This document shows, piece by piece, positions 49,206 to 57,549 of a stretch of 64,000 bases of DNA. The notes under the pieces were generated by a model. The model saw only the letters and a program-made list of their open reading frames with translations. It had not been told where the DNA came from and searched no databases. This stretch comes from RGIG3009 sp045578625 (GTDB lineage Bacteria > Bacillota > Clostridia > Oscillospirales > Acutalibacteraceae). The stretch spans positions 1 to 64,000 of the forward strand of contig JAZNKN010000011.1 in assembly GCA_045578625.1 (NCBI GenBank), given 5' to 3'. Position numbers and translations under genes: made by a program. The first letter of the stretch is position 1. Every line of letters starts with the position of its first letter.

Positions 49206-50567
49206 TCAGAAACCGAACCGGCCGCCCTTGCCGCCGAATCCGAAGCCGGGCATCATACCGCCGCGGCCACCCTTTTTGCCTGCACTCTTCATGCGCTTGA
49301 TCATCTGGCGCATCGTGTCATACTGCTTGAGCAGGCGGTTGACGTCCTCCACCCGCATACCGCAGCCGGCAGCGATACGCCGTTTGCGGGAGGGGTTGAT
49401 GATATCGGGTTTTTCCCGCTCGCGCTTGGTCATCGATAGGATGATCGCTTCCACGCGGGCGAACTGCTTTTCATCGATATCAATATCCTTGATCTGCTTG
49501 CCCATGCCCGGAATCATTCCCAGCAGGCTCTTGATATCGCCCATTTTCTGGATCTGTCGGAACTGGTCGAGCAGGTCGTTGAGATCAAAGTTGTCCTGCC
49601 GCAGTTTTTCCGCCAACGCCTCTGCCTCGCGCTCGTCGATCTGCTGCTGTGCCTTTTCTATGAAGGACAGTACGTCACCCATGCCCAGGATACGCGATGC
49701 CATCCGTTCGGGATGGAATACCTCCAGGTCGTCAAGCTTTTCACCGGTACCGGCAAACTTGACCGGCTTGCCGGTGACCGCGCGTACAGACAGTGCCGCA
49801 CCGCCGCGGGTATCGCCGTCCAGCTTGGTCAGGATAACGCCGCTGATCTCCAGCGTTTCATTAAAGGACTTGGCGACGTTTACCGCATCTTGACCGGTCA
49901 TCGCGTCCACGACCAGCAGGATCTCCTGTGGTGCCACCGCGGCACAGATATTTTTCAGCTCCGTCATCAACTGCTCGTCAATGTGCAGTCGACCTGCGGT
50001 ATCCAAAATCACGTAATCGTTACCGTGGTCACGCGCATGAACGACCGCCTGTCGCGCAATGTCCACCGGATTCGCTGTGCCGCGCTCAAACACCGGCACA
50101 CCGGCTGCCTCACCCACCACCTGCAGCTGCTTGATAGCCGCGGGACGGTACACGTCACACGCGACGAGCAGCGGGCGATGGCCTTGGCTCTTGAGCATTT
50201 TACCAAGCTTGGCGGAATGCGTCGTCTTACCGGAGCCTTGCAGGCCACACATCATGATGATGCACGGCGGTCGGTTGGCACGCTCCAGATGGCTTGCCTC
50301 GCCGCCCATTAGCTTGACCAACTCCTCGTTGACCAGCTTGATGACCATCTGCGCCGGCGTCAGGCTTTCCATCACCTTTTCGCCGACCGCACGCTCGGAA
50401 ACAGCCGCCGTAAAATCCTTGGCGACCTTGTAGTTGACGTCCGCCTCAAGCAGCGCCAAGCGCACCTCGCGCATGGCCTCCTTCACGTCGGCTTCGGTCA
50501 GCTTGCCTTTATTTTTCAGCCGTTTGAAGGCGGCTGATAACTTTTCGGAAAGACCCTCAAACGCCAC
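49206..50567 (-). CDS. ffh: Signal recognition particle protein Ffh
   Basis: Ffh binds signal sequences and 4.5S/6S-type SRP RNA and, with FtsY, delivers ribosomes to the membrane. The 453-residue protein has the N domain, the GTPase G domain (GLQGSGKTTHSAKLGK, DTAGRLHIDEQLM, TKLDGDTRGGAALS, FHPERMASRILGMGDV) and the Met-rich M domain (IPGMGKQIKDIDI, PDIINPSRKRRIAAGCGM, MRQMIKRM) that binds RNA and signal peptides. It ends in a Gly-rich tail. YlxM lies five bases upstream. Confidence 0.98.
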   Translation of the reverse strand: MAFEGLSEKLSAAFKRLKNKGKLTEADVKEAMREVRLALLEADVNYKVAKDFTAAVSERAVGEKVMESLTPAQMVIKLVNEELVKLMGGEASHLERANRPPCIIMMCGLQGSGKTTHSAKLGKMLKSQGHRPLLVACDVYRPAAIKQLQVVGEAAGVPVFERGTANPVDIARQAVVHARDHGNDYVILDTAGRLHIDEQLMTELKNICAAVAPQEILLVVDAMTGQDAVNVAKSFNETLEISGVILTKLDGDTRGGAALSVRAVTGKPVKFAGTGEKLDDLEVFHPERMASRILGMGDVLSFIEKAQQQIDEREAEALAEKLRQDNFDLNDLLDQFRQIQKMGDIKSLLGMIPGMGKQIKDIDIDEKQFARVEAIILSMTKREREKPDIINPSRKRRIAAGCGMRVEDVNRLLKQYDTMRQMIKRMKSAGKKGGRGGMMPGFGFGGKGGRFGF

Positions 50568-50572
50568 GGCTG

Positions 50573-50938
50573 TTACCTCTCTTTAAGTTCTTCCGCCAAG
50601 GCAGCAATGCGCCCGGCGCGCTCGTCGATCTCGCGAGAACGGCCGCAGCGGAGATTCAGCTCACGGATCTCCTGCGCCGCCTGACAGATCGCGTCAAAGC
50701 CTTCACGCACCTCGCGGAAACGACCGGCGAGATGCAAACGCTCTTCCATCTCCCGCATCTGCGCTTCGGCACGCTTCAGGGAATCCCGCACACCCTGACG
50801 GGTAATGCTTTGATTCTCGGCGATCTCCGCCAGGGACAGATCCTCCTCGTAGTACAGCTCCACCACCTGCCGCTGCTTTTCGGTCAGCATATCGCCGTAA
50901 AAGTCAAACAGCCACGCAATTTCCATGTCCTTCGCCAT
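50573..50938 (-). CDS. ylxM: YlxM family putative DNA-binding protein
   Basis: A 121-residue protein with a sigma-like helix-turn-helix (KQRQVVELYYEEDLSLAEIA, SITRQGVRDSLKRAE) and a helical C-terminus. YlxM is found before ffh in Firmicutes and has been linked to SRP function. AGGAGGGAC precedes the start. First gene of the block, transcribed from a consensus promoter. Confidence 0.93.
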   Translation of the reverse strand: MAKDMEIAWLFDFYGDMLTEKQRQVVELYYEEDLSLAEIAENQSITRQGVRDSLKRAEAQMREMEERLHLAGRFREVREGFDAICQAAQEIRELNLRCGRSREIDERAGRIAALAEELKER

Positions 50939-50985
50939 ATCTGTCCCTCCTCTCGTTTCGGTGTAAAGGTTTTTGCTTTACAGGT

Positions 50986-51014
50986 ATTATAACAGACCTA
51001 TCCCCCTATGTCAA
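50986..51014 (-). promoter_or_regulatory. Consensus promoter of the ylxM-ffh block
   Basis: On the minus strand: perfect TTGACA, 17-bp spacer, perfect TATAAT, ending about 48 bases before ylxM. Confidence 0.85.
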
Positions 51015-51030
51015 GCCCCACTTTGTATTT

Positions 51031-51483
51031 TTACAAAAGGTTTTCGGGAAAGGCTAAATTGATCTGCGTTTTACCTTTTTTCTCTGTAAGCAGTGCATAC
51101 TTCGCCGCACCGCCAAAAGAGCGGGTAATATAGGTCACCACATACTCTGCACGTTCCAGCATCCATTTGTTTCGATAATCGATAGCAAATCGGCGCGGGA
51201 CGTTTTCGAGCCCTTCCGGGAACAGTGTGTGCTCATATTTTTCTTTCTCATGCTCACTCGCTTTCCCCGGCAAATACGCCAATACGATCTGATAGTGTAT
51301 CTGCGGGTGTTCCTGCTGCAATTCTCGTAACATTTGATAAACATATCTGTCGAAATTACCGTGATTCCCCACATAGAACGTATCCACCGCATTATCGACG
51401 ATCAACTTCTCCAACACAAACTTCAAGCGCGCACAGATGGATAACGGACAATCACGATGACCGAAAAATGTACAGCTTGACAC
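51031..51483 (-). CDS. SLOG-like (YpsA/DUF1273-type) protein, 150 aa
   Basis: The N-terminus CTFFGHRDCPLSICARLK, a VDTFYVGNHGNFDRYVYQML segment and the later AIDYRNKWMLERAEYVVTYI with FGGAAKYALLTEK fit the nucleotide-binding SLOG superfamily near YpsA/DUF1273. In other SLOG proteins this fold binds nucleotide-type ligands and appears in some defence and stress systems. The GTG start follows GAGGGG. The gene is divergent from a small XRE regulator with palindromic sites between them, so it is probably under that regulator's control. No catalytic assignment is made. Confidence 0.7.
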   Translation of the reverse strand: MSSCTFFGHRDCPLSICARLKFVLEKLIVDNAVDTFYVGNHGNFDRYVYQMLRELQQEHPQIHYQIVLAYLPGKASEHEKEKYEHTLFPEGLENVPRRFAIDYRNKWMLERAEYVVTYITRSFGGAAKYALLTEKKGKTQINLAFPENLL

Positions 51484-51507
51484 ACACTACCCCTCTTTTT
51501 TGACAAA

Positions 51508-51624
51508 TTACCCGAGTTCGGGTTATTTTCTATTATGTCGCAGTTTTCTCGAAAAGTCAACCCGAATATGGGTAGTTCTGCGTCGTTTCCTTGTTATCAT
51601 TACATTAACTGAAATCGGGTAATG
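51508..51624. promoter_or_regulatory. Operator cluster between SLOG-like and XRE genes
   Basis: Three related sites: ACCCGAgtTCGGGT (within 51508-51525), ACCCgaatatGGGT (51560-51573) and a half-site ATCGGGTAAT (about 51613-51622). The first lies in the spacer between a TTGACA (51500-51505) and a weak -10 on the plus strand. The repeated ACCCG/CGGGT motif suggests the binding site of the XRE protein, regulating itself and the divergent gene. Confidence 0.6.
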
Positions 51625-51648
51625 ATAATACCAAAAAGGGGTGTCCGG

Positions 51649-51900
51649 ATGGAATACGCGGAGCTGTATGTCAAACGGATTCGGGAATTGTGTAGAAAGC
51701 GCGGCATTTCCATAAACAAACTGGCCAACATGAGTGACGTTAAGCAATCCACTTTGGATAATATCATGCAAGGAAGCACCAAGAATCCCGGTGTGAAAAC
51801 CATCCATAAATTAGCCATTGCCTTTAATATGACCTTTGCCGAATTCACAAACTTTAAAGAGTTGAATGACTACTCCTTTGAGGATGATTCGGACGACTGA
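51649..51900 (+). CDS. XRE family transcriptional regulator, 83 aa
   Basis: A single Cro/C1-type helix-turn-helix domain: YVKRIRELCRKRGISINKLANM, SDVKQSTLDNIMQG as recognition region, and TIHKLAIAFNMTFAEFTNF, with an acidic tail (FEDDSDD). The ATG at 51649 follows AAGGGGTG. It is divergent from the SLOG-like gene. The small size suits a simple dimeric repressor; the neighbouring palindromes are its likely targets. Confidence 0.88.
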   Translation: MEYAELYVKRIRELCRKRGISINKLANMSDVKQSTLDNIMQGSTKNPGVKTIHKLAIAFNMTFAEFTNFKELNDYSFEDDSDD

Positions 51901-51904
51901 CAAC

Positions 51905-51938
51905 AAAAAGCACCTGTCGACATTCGACAGGTGCTTTT
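51905..51938. terminator. Bidirectional terminator between XRE gene and the 72-aa gene
   Basis: Arms AAAAAGCACCTGTCGA/TCGACAGGTGCTTTT around CAT. Confidence 0.88.
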
Positions 51939-51951
51939 GTATATATCGCAG

Positions 51952-52170
51952 TTACTCCAGCCGGAAATCCTCTTCCGAATAGGTGGACAACGTCGGCTGT
52001 GTATACGGCACGCGCCGCAGGGGGTCATATACGAATTTCCGGCAACGTGCGGTGGGCAACACCACACCGCGACGCAGACAGAGGATCACTTTACCGTCGG
52101 ATGAACGCCGTCCGTTGCCGCAAATACCGCAGGCAGGTGTCACAGCGTTACCGTACAGTTTCCGTCTCAC
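51952..52170 (-). CDS. Conserved small Cys-containing protein, 72 aa
   Basis: The 72-residue protein starts MRRKLYGNAVTPACGICGNG, with further Cys in VILCLRRGVV and TARCRKFVYDPLRRVP. The four Cys (CxxC...C...C) suggest zinc binding. I recall similar small proteins (YDPLxRVP signature) across Clostridia without assigned function. It lies 24 bases downstream of proS on the same strand and ends at a terminator, so it is the last gene of the Na+-pump/proS unit. Confidence 0.7.
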   Translation of the reverse strand: MRRKLYGNAVTPACGICGNGRRSSDGKVILCLRRGVVLPTARCRKFVYDPLRRVPYTQPTLSTYSEEDFRLE

Positions 52171-52194
52171 AGCGCTCCCTCCTTCGTAAAATTC

Positions 52195-53631
52195 TTAATA
52201 CGCCTTGCCCCACACGACCATCTTCTTGGCCGGCTTGCCGCAGCAAACACAGGCCTCGCTAAGCTCCTCCTGCTCAAACGGCATACAGCGGCTGGTCACG
52301 CCGGCCTGCTCCTTGAGCTGCAGTTCGCAAGCCTCCTCGCCGCACCACATGGCCTTGATCAGACCGGGCTTTTCGCCGGCGATCTCGCACAGCTCGTCCA
52401 GCGTTGTGGCCGTATACGTCATACTCTCGCGGCGCTCCAGTGCTTTCTGATACAAGCCGTCGTGTACCGCTTTCAGCAACTCAGGGATCTTGGTCTCCAG
52501 TTCATCCAGTGACACCACCGTCTTTTCGCGGTTGTCGCGGCGTACCAACACGCACTGGTTATTCTCGATATCGCGCGGGCCGATCTCCAGACGGAGCGGC
52601 ACGCCCTTCATCTCGTACTCGGCAAACTTCCAGCCGGGCGAATTGTCGGAGTCGTCCATCTTGACGCGGGCGACCTTGGACAAACGCTCCTTGAGCTCCG
52701 CCGCCTTTTCCAGAACGCCGGGCTTGTGCTGCGCAATAGGCAGGATCACCAACTGAACCGGTGCCACCGCGGGCGGCAGTACCAGACCGTTGTCATCCCC
52801 GTGCGTCATAATGATGGCACCGATGATGCGGGTGGACATACCCCACGAGGTCTGGTGCGGATACTGCAGCTTATTCGCACGGTCGGTATACTGAATATCG
52901 CAGGCGCGGGCAAGCCCGTCACCAAAATAGTGACTGGTAGCGCTCTGCCGCGCCTTTCCGTCGTGCATCATCGCTTCGATGGTGTAGGTCGCTTCCGCAC
53001 CGGCAAACTTTTCCTTATCCGTCTTGCGGCCCTTAATGACCGGGATCGCCAACGACTGCTCGCAGAAATCGGCGTAGACACCCAACATACGCTCGGTCTC
53101 TTCCCACGCCTCGTCCGCGGTTTCGTGCATCGTGTGGCCTTCCTGCCAATAGAACTCCATCGTGCGCAGGAACGGACGCGTGGTTTTCTCCCAACGCACC
53201 ACCGAACACCACTGGTTGTACAGCTTCGGCAGGTCGCGGTAGGAATGGATGATATCCGCGTAATGCTCGCAGAACACCGTCTCCGAGGTCGGGCGTACGC
53301 ACAGTCGCTCCTGCAGCTTCTCCTCGCCACCGTGAGTAACCCACGCCACTTCCGGCGCAAAGCCTTCTACGTGATCCTTCTCACGCTGCAGCAGGCTTTC
53401 CGGAATAAACAACGGCATCATGATGTTCTCATGGCCCAACGCCTTGAAGCGCGCGTCCAGATCGTTACGGATATTCTCCCACAGAGCCGTGCCGTAGGGA
53501 CGCACGATCATGCAACCGCGCACGCCGGAATAACTGGCCAGCTCCGCTTTCTTTACCACGTCGGTATACCACTGGGTAAAATCTTCTTCCATCGAGGTGA
53601 TGGCTTCCACCATCTTTTTGTTATCAGCCAT
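52195..53631 (-). CDS. proS: Prolyl-tRNA synthetase (short, eukaryote/archaea-like type)
   Basis: The 478-residue enzyme charges tRNA-Pro. It lacks the INS editing domain of the long bacterial ProRS and has the extra C-terminal zinc-type region (MWCGEEACELQLKEQ ... ACVCCGKPAKKMVVWGKAY). Class II motifs appear as VRGCMIVRPYGTALWENI, VVRWEKTTRPFLRTMEFYWQEGH and the late WGMSTRIIGAIIMTHGDDNG. The final Tyr residue is typical of the family. It follows the Na+-pump subunits by 17 bases and is probably co-transcribed; there is no T-box space in front of it. Confidence 0.97.
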   Translation of the reverse strand: MADNKKMVEAITSMEEDFTQWYTDVVKKAELASYSGVRGCMIVRPYGTALWENIRNDLDARFKALGHENIMMPLFIPESLLQREKDHVEGFAPEVAWVTHGGEEKLQERLCVRPTSETVFCEHYADIIHSYRDLPKLYNQWCSVVRWEKTTRPFLRTMEFYWQEGHTMHETADEAWEETERMLGVYADFCEQSLAIPVIKGRKTDKEKFAGAEATYTIEAMMHDGKARQSATSHYFGDGLARACDIQYTDRANKLQYPHQTSWGMSTRIIGAIIMTHGDDNGLVLPPAVAPVQLVILPIAQHKPGVLEKAAELKERLSKVARVKMDDSDNSPGWKFAEYEMKGVPLRLEIGPRDIENNQCVLVRRDNREKTVVSLDELETKIPELLKAVHDGLYQKALERRESMTYTATTLDELCEIAGEKPGLIKAMWCGEEACELQLKEQAGVTSRCMPFEQEELSEACVCCGKPAKKMVVWGKAY

Positions 53632-53648
53632 AATCGGGATCCTTTCGA

Positions 53649-53780
53649 TTACTTCTTATCGTCCTTGTCCTTGGCAAATTTGTTCAGCAGGTTCACCGAG
53701 ATCATGATGAGGATCATAACCGCGAAAATACCGACCATGCCGAGCAGCATCAGCAACAAAGCATTCATAACAGGGCTCAT
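53649..53780 (-). CDS. Small OadG-like subunit of Na+-pumping decarboxylase, 43 aa
   Basis: A 43-codon gene encodes MSPVMNALLLMLLGMVGIFA, then VMILIMISVNLLNKFAKDK and DDKK. A single membrane helix followed by a charged cytosolic tail is the plan of gamma (OadG) subunits of sodium-translocating decarboxylases, though those are usually 80 residues or more. AAGGAGG lies nine bases before the ATG. It sits 14 bases after the beta subunit gene and 17 bases before proS, so the position supports the call. The short length leaves it as a minimal or alternative gamma subunit. Confidence 0.75.
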   Translation of the reverse strand: MSPVMNALLLMLLGMVGIFAVMILIMISVNLLNKFAKDKDDKK

Positions 53781-53794
53781 AATGTATATCCTCC

Positions 53795-54964
53795 TTACGC
53801 ACCGATCAATTTGGGAACGACCGTCAGAATGATACCGCCGGCAACCACGGAGCCGATCTGACCGGCCACGTTCGCGCCTACCGCGTGCATCAGCAGGTGG
53901 TTCTGGTTGTCTTCCTTGAGCGCCATCTTCTGGATGACGCGAGCCGACATCGGGAACGCCGAGATACCGGCACCGCCGACCATCGGATTGATCTTTTTGC
54001 CCTCCGGCAGGAAAATGTTGAGGAACTTCGCAAACAGGCAGCCGGCGATGGTATCGAACACGAACGCCACCAAGCCGAGGCCCATAACGATAATGGTATC
54101 CAGCTTAACAAAATCCTCAGCCTTCATACTGGCCGAAATGGAAAGGCCCAGCACGATGGTGATGAGATTTGCCAGCGAGGTCTGCGCGGTCTGGGACAGG
54201 TTATCCAGCTTCAGGCACTCACGCAGCAGGTTACCGAACATCAGGAAGCCGACCAGCGACACCGACTTCGGTGCGATCAGACCGGCGATCACCGTCACCA
54301 CGATGGGGAACAGAATGCGGGTCTTGCGGGACACGGACGCCGGGTTATAGGACATCCGGATCATACGCTCTTTTCTGGTAGTAACCAGCTTGATGGCAGC
54401 CGGTTGAATGATCGGCACCAGTGCCATATAGGAGTACGCCGCCACCATGATCGCGGGCAACAACGGTGTCTGCAGCACGTTAGCAACCAGGATCGCCGTC
54501 GGGCCGTCGGCCGCACCGATGATACCGATAGACGCCGCATCGGTAAAGTTGTAGCCGAGCAAGGTCGCCACGGCCACGGTCAGGAAAATACCGAACTGTG
54601 CCGCACCGCCGAACAGGAACATCTTGGGATTGGACAGCAGCGGACCGAAGTCGATCATCGCGCCGATACCGATGAACAGCAGCAACGGCAGTGCCTCCGA
54701 GGCTTCAATACCTACCTTGAACAGCCAATCCACGATACCCTCCGAGCCATCCGCCGCCTGGCCGATCGCGCCGGAAAGGGGCAGGTTGACCAGAATAGCA
54801 CCCAGACCCATCGGCATCAACAGGGATGGTTCAAAGTCCTTGGCCAACGCCAGATAGATCAACAACGCGCCAACCCCCATCATCACGAGGTTCTTCCAGC
54901 CGTCATCAACAAAGAAAAACACAATACTGTCCCACAGGAAACTGAAATTCTGCAAAAACTCCAT
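53795..54964 (-). CDS. oadB: Sodium ion-translocating decarboxylase beta subunit
   Basis: The 389-residue integral membrane protein has about nine or ten helices and motifs typical of OadB/GcdB/MmdB: LLFIGIGAMIDFGPLLSNP, GAADGPTAILVAN with the ion-binding Asp, MVGGAGISAFPMSARVIQ and HAVGANVAGQIGSVVAGG. It couples decarboxylation of a carboxybiotin to Na+ export. The ATG at 54964 follows AGTTGGGGG. Only the beta and a very short gamma subunit are here; the biotin-carrying and carboxyltransferase subunits are not in the window. Which decarboxylase it serves cannot be decided. Confidence 0.92.
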   Translation of the reverse strand: MEFLQNFSFLWDSIVFFFVDDGWKNLVMMGVGALLIYLALAKDFEPSLLMPMGLGAILVNLPLSGAIGQAADGSEGIVDWLFKVGIEASEALPLLLFIGIGAMIDFGPLLSNPKMFLFGGAAQFGIFLTVAVATLLGYNFTDAASIGIIGAADGPTAILVANVLQTPLLPAIMVAAYSYMALVPIIQPAAIKLVTTRKERMIRMSYNPASVSRKTRILFPIVVTVIAGLIAPKSVSLVGFLMFGNLLRECLKLDNLSQTAQTSLANLITIVLGLSISASMKAEDFVKLDTIIVMGLGLVAFVFDTIAGCLFAKFLNIFLPEGKKINPMVGGAGISAFPMSARVIQKMALKEDNQNHLLMHAVGANVAGQIGSVVAGGIILTVVPKLIGA

Positions 54965-55017
54965 CCCCAATTTCCCCCAACTTTCTTTCTCCTCAACGAG
55001 GTAAATATATATTATTT

Positions 55018-55046
55018 ATTATACAAAACCTGATTTTGTTTTTCAA
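55018..55046 (-). promoter_or_regulatory. Promoter of the Na+-pump/proS operon
   Basis: On the minus strand: TTGAAA, 17-bp spacer, perfect TATAAT. Confidence 0.75.
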
Positions 55047-55076
55047 CACCTAAAACCGCTTTTTTGAAAAACAATG

Positions 55077-55116
55077 CAAAAAAACAGACCCTTCCGCTCC
55101 GTCGGGAAGGGTCTGT
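55077..55116 (-). terminator. Terminator after AI-2E-type transporter gene
   Basis: Twelve-base arms ACAGACCCTTCC/GGAAGGGTCTGT with a 9-base loop and TTTTTTG in the minus direction. Confidence 0.85.
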
Positions 55117-55121
55117 GTGAT

Positions 55122-56276
55122 TTATTCCGTAGGCTGTGCCTTGTTTTTTTCTTTATGCTTGTCGTGCAGCTCGATGCAATCCAGCAGCAGCATCCGCACC
55201 ACGGCGATCAACGGCGCACCGAGGAAAATGCCCCAGAACCCGAAGATGCCGCCGCCAATGGTGATACCGAGCAATACGTAGATGGGACGAATGCCCACCG
55301 TGTGACCGACGATACGCGGCTGAATGATGTTCGCATCCAACTGCTGCATGACCAAAATGTAGATCGCGATAAACAACGCCTGATACGGGCCAACCGTGAT
55401 AAGCGTCACAAATGCGCAAAGCACACCACCGATCAACGCACCGAAATACGGGATCAGGTTCATAATGCCAAGCAACATACCCAACGCCGGAGCCGTCGAA
55501 GACGGCAGTCCCGCAATAAAGAAGCCGATCGTTGCCAACACACCGACCACGACCGCATCCACGATCTGGCTGTAAAAATAGTCGTAGAAGATCTTGGCGA
55601 TCTTGTGCGAATACACCGACAGCAGCCCCATCGTTTTCGGTTTGATGACCAGACCCGCCACCGATTTCACGCCGCGGATCAAGGATTCCTTGCCAAGCAG
55701 CATATACACTGACACGATAAACGCCATCAGGACGTTGATAAGCTCGGAAGCAAAGTTGATGACGCCGCTCAAATACCCCATAATGCGGTCGCCATCCAGA
55801 AAACTTCCCAGTGAAGCGATCATATCATTGATCTTAGTTTCCAGATCCAAGCCGGCCAGTATACCGCCCTCTGCCGAGTTCTTTTCAATAAACGCTGTCA
55901 CGGTTTTCATATATGCCGGCAGCTGATGTTCCACAAACGTCGATACCGCACGGACCAACGCGGGAACCGCAATGTAGATGATGAGAGCCAGCACAGCCAG
56001 GGTCAGCGCGTACACGATCGCCACCGCGATGGGCCGCGCAGCGCGATCCATCCATTTCCATTTCAACCGGCGTAAGCGACCGTCCAACCAGTTGACCGGC
56101 GCAAACAGCAAAAAGGCAATACCGAAGCCAACGATAAACGGGGTCAGGATCGACCACAACTGCGTAATGATCCTGCCGATAGCACCAAGGTTATCGAACA
56201 CCTTGTAAATCACGATCAAGGCGCAGCCCAGTAAAAACAGCGAAAACAACTGCGCTGCATTTTTGTTGATCTTCAC
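55122..56276 (-). CDS. AI-2E transporter family membrane protein
   Basis: A 384-residue protein with about eight helices of the AI-2E/YdiK/PerM family of putative exporters. Characteristic features are the early LWSILTPFIVGFGIAFLLFAPV, a soluble mid-region with coiled character (residues about 120-190), and the C-terminal LIPYFGALIGGVLCAFVTL and IVGHTVGIRPIYVLLGITIGGG block. The GTG at 56276 follows GAGGTGATC and gives MKINKNAAQLF, close to the family's usual start. Substrates vary (autoinducers, cations), so no specific cargo is claimed. It follows dnaJ but with a 58-base gap. Confidence 0.9.
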   Translation of the reverse strand: MKINKNAAQLFSLFLLGCALIVIYKVFDNLGAIGRIITQLWSILTPFIVGFGIAFLLFAPVNWLDGRLRRLKWKWMDRAARPIAVAIVYALTLAVLALIIYIAVPALVRAVSTFVEHQLPAYMKTVTAFIEKNSAEGGILAGLDLETKINDMIASLGSFLDGDRIMGYLSGVINFASELINVLMAFIVSVYMLLGKESLIRGVKSVAGLVIKPKTMGLLSVYSHKIAKIFYDYFYSQIVDAVVVGVLATIGFFIAGLPSSTAPALGMLLGIMNLIPYFGALIGGVLCAFVTLITVGPYQALFIAIYILVMQQLDANIIQPRIVGHTVGIRPIYVLLGITIGGGIFGFWGIFLGAPLIAVVRMLLLDCIELHDKHKEKNKAQPTE

Positions 56277-56334
56277 ACCGATCACCTCATTTCACTCATC
56301 AGTATAACAGGCTTTTTTTCGAACCGCAAGAGGT

Positions 56335-57483
56335 TTAGCTGAATGCGCCCTTCAATTTTTCAAAAAAGCTCTTACGCTTCTCGTAATTTTTGTCATCCAA
56401 CGACTCTTCAAAAGACGTCAACAGCTCGCGCTGCTTCTTGGAAAGGTTGCGCGGTACCTCCACGGTGATGCGTGCGATCAGATCGCCCTTCCCACGTCCG
56501 TTAAGATACGGAATACCTTTGCCTTTAAGCCGAATCAGATCACCCGGCTGCGTTCCCTCGCGAACGGTATACTTTTCCTTGCCGTTCAGCGTCGGCACGT
56601 CGATCTCGTCACCGAGCGCCAGCTGAGCATAGGTCAGCGGCAGTTCACACCACAGATCGTATCTGTCACGCTCAAAAATAGGATGCGGACGCACCGTCAC
56701 CTCGATCTGCAGATCGCCGGCAGGACCGCCGTTAACACCGCTGTTACCCTTACCGGGTACCGTGATGACCTGTCCGTCATCGATACCGGCGGGAATGTTG
56801 ATGCCCACCTTTTTGGTAACGCGCACCTGACCGCCGCCGTGGCAATCGGTACACGGCTTTTCGACGATGCGACCCTTCCCGCGGCAGCGCGAGCAGACCG
56901 TCTGCGTCTGCATCACACCGAACGGCGTGCGCTGCTGACGAGTCTCCTGCCCGGTCCCGCGGCAAACGGGACAGGTCGTGGGCGAGCTTCCTTTGGCAGC
57001 GCCGCTGCCACCGCAGGTGCGGCAGGTCTCAATGAGCGAAACGTCCACCTGCTTGCGGCAACCGGCAGCCGCTTCCTCAAAGGCAATGGTCACCGCCGCC
57101 GCGGCATCACCGCCGCGTCGCGGCGCGTTGGGGTTGGAACGGCGACCACCGCCTCCCCCGCCAAAAAAAGAGGAGAAAATATCACCCAGATCGATATCGC
57201 CGACATCCCAGCCTCCGCCGCCCCAACCGCCGGCACCGGCGCCGAAGTTGGGATCGACACCGGCGTGACCGTACTGGTCGTACCGTGCCTTCTTTTGGGA
57301 ATCGGACAACACCTCATACGCCTCGTTCACTTCCTTGAACTTGGCTTCGGCATCCTTGTCGCCCGGATGCAGATCGGGGTGGTATTCCTTCGCCATACGG
57401 CGATATCCTTTTTTGATCTCGTCCTCGGACGCGCCCTTTTGCACACCGAGTACTTCGTAATAATCACGTTTGTTTTCAGCCAT
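56335..57483 (-). CDS. dnaJ: Chaperone DnaJ
   Basis: DnaJ delivers substrates to DnaK and stimulates its ATPase. The 382-residue protein has an N-terminal J domain with HPD (EYHPDLHPGDK), a Gly-rich linker, the zinc-binding domain with four CxxCxGxG-type repeats (CRTCGGSG, CPVCRGTG, CSRCRGKG, CTDCHGGG) and the C-terminal substrate-binding domain. The ATG at 57483 follows GGAGTGGAT. It is the last gene of the hrcA-grpE-dnaK-dnaJ operon. Confidence 0.98.
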   Translation of the reverse strand: MAENKRDYYEVLGVQKGASEDEIKKGYRRMAKEYHPDLHPGDKDAEAKFKEVNEAYEVLSDSQKKARYDQYGHAGVDPNFGAGAGGWGGGGWDVGDIDLGDIFSSFFGGGGGGRRSNPNAPRRGGDAAAAVTIAFEEAAAGCRKQVDVSLIETCRTCGGSGAAKGSSPTTCPVCRGTGQETRQQRTPFGVMQTQTVCSRCRGKGRIVEKPCTDCHGGGQVRVTKKVGINIPAGIDDGQVITVPGKGNSGVNGGPAGDLQIEVTVRPHPIFERDRYDLWCELPLTYAQLALGDEIDVPTLNGKEKYTVREGTQPGDLIRLKGKGIPYLNGRGKGDLIARITVEVPRNLSKKQRELLTSFEESLDDKNYEKRKSFFEKLKGAFS

Positions 57484-57549
57484 GATATCCACTCCAAAAC
57501 GCAAGAGACAGCCGGGGAAATCCCCGGCCGGCCCTCACCGTTTCCATGA

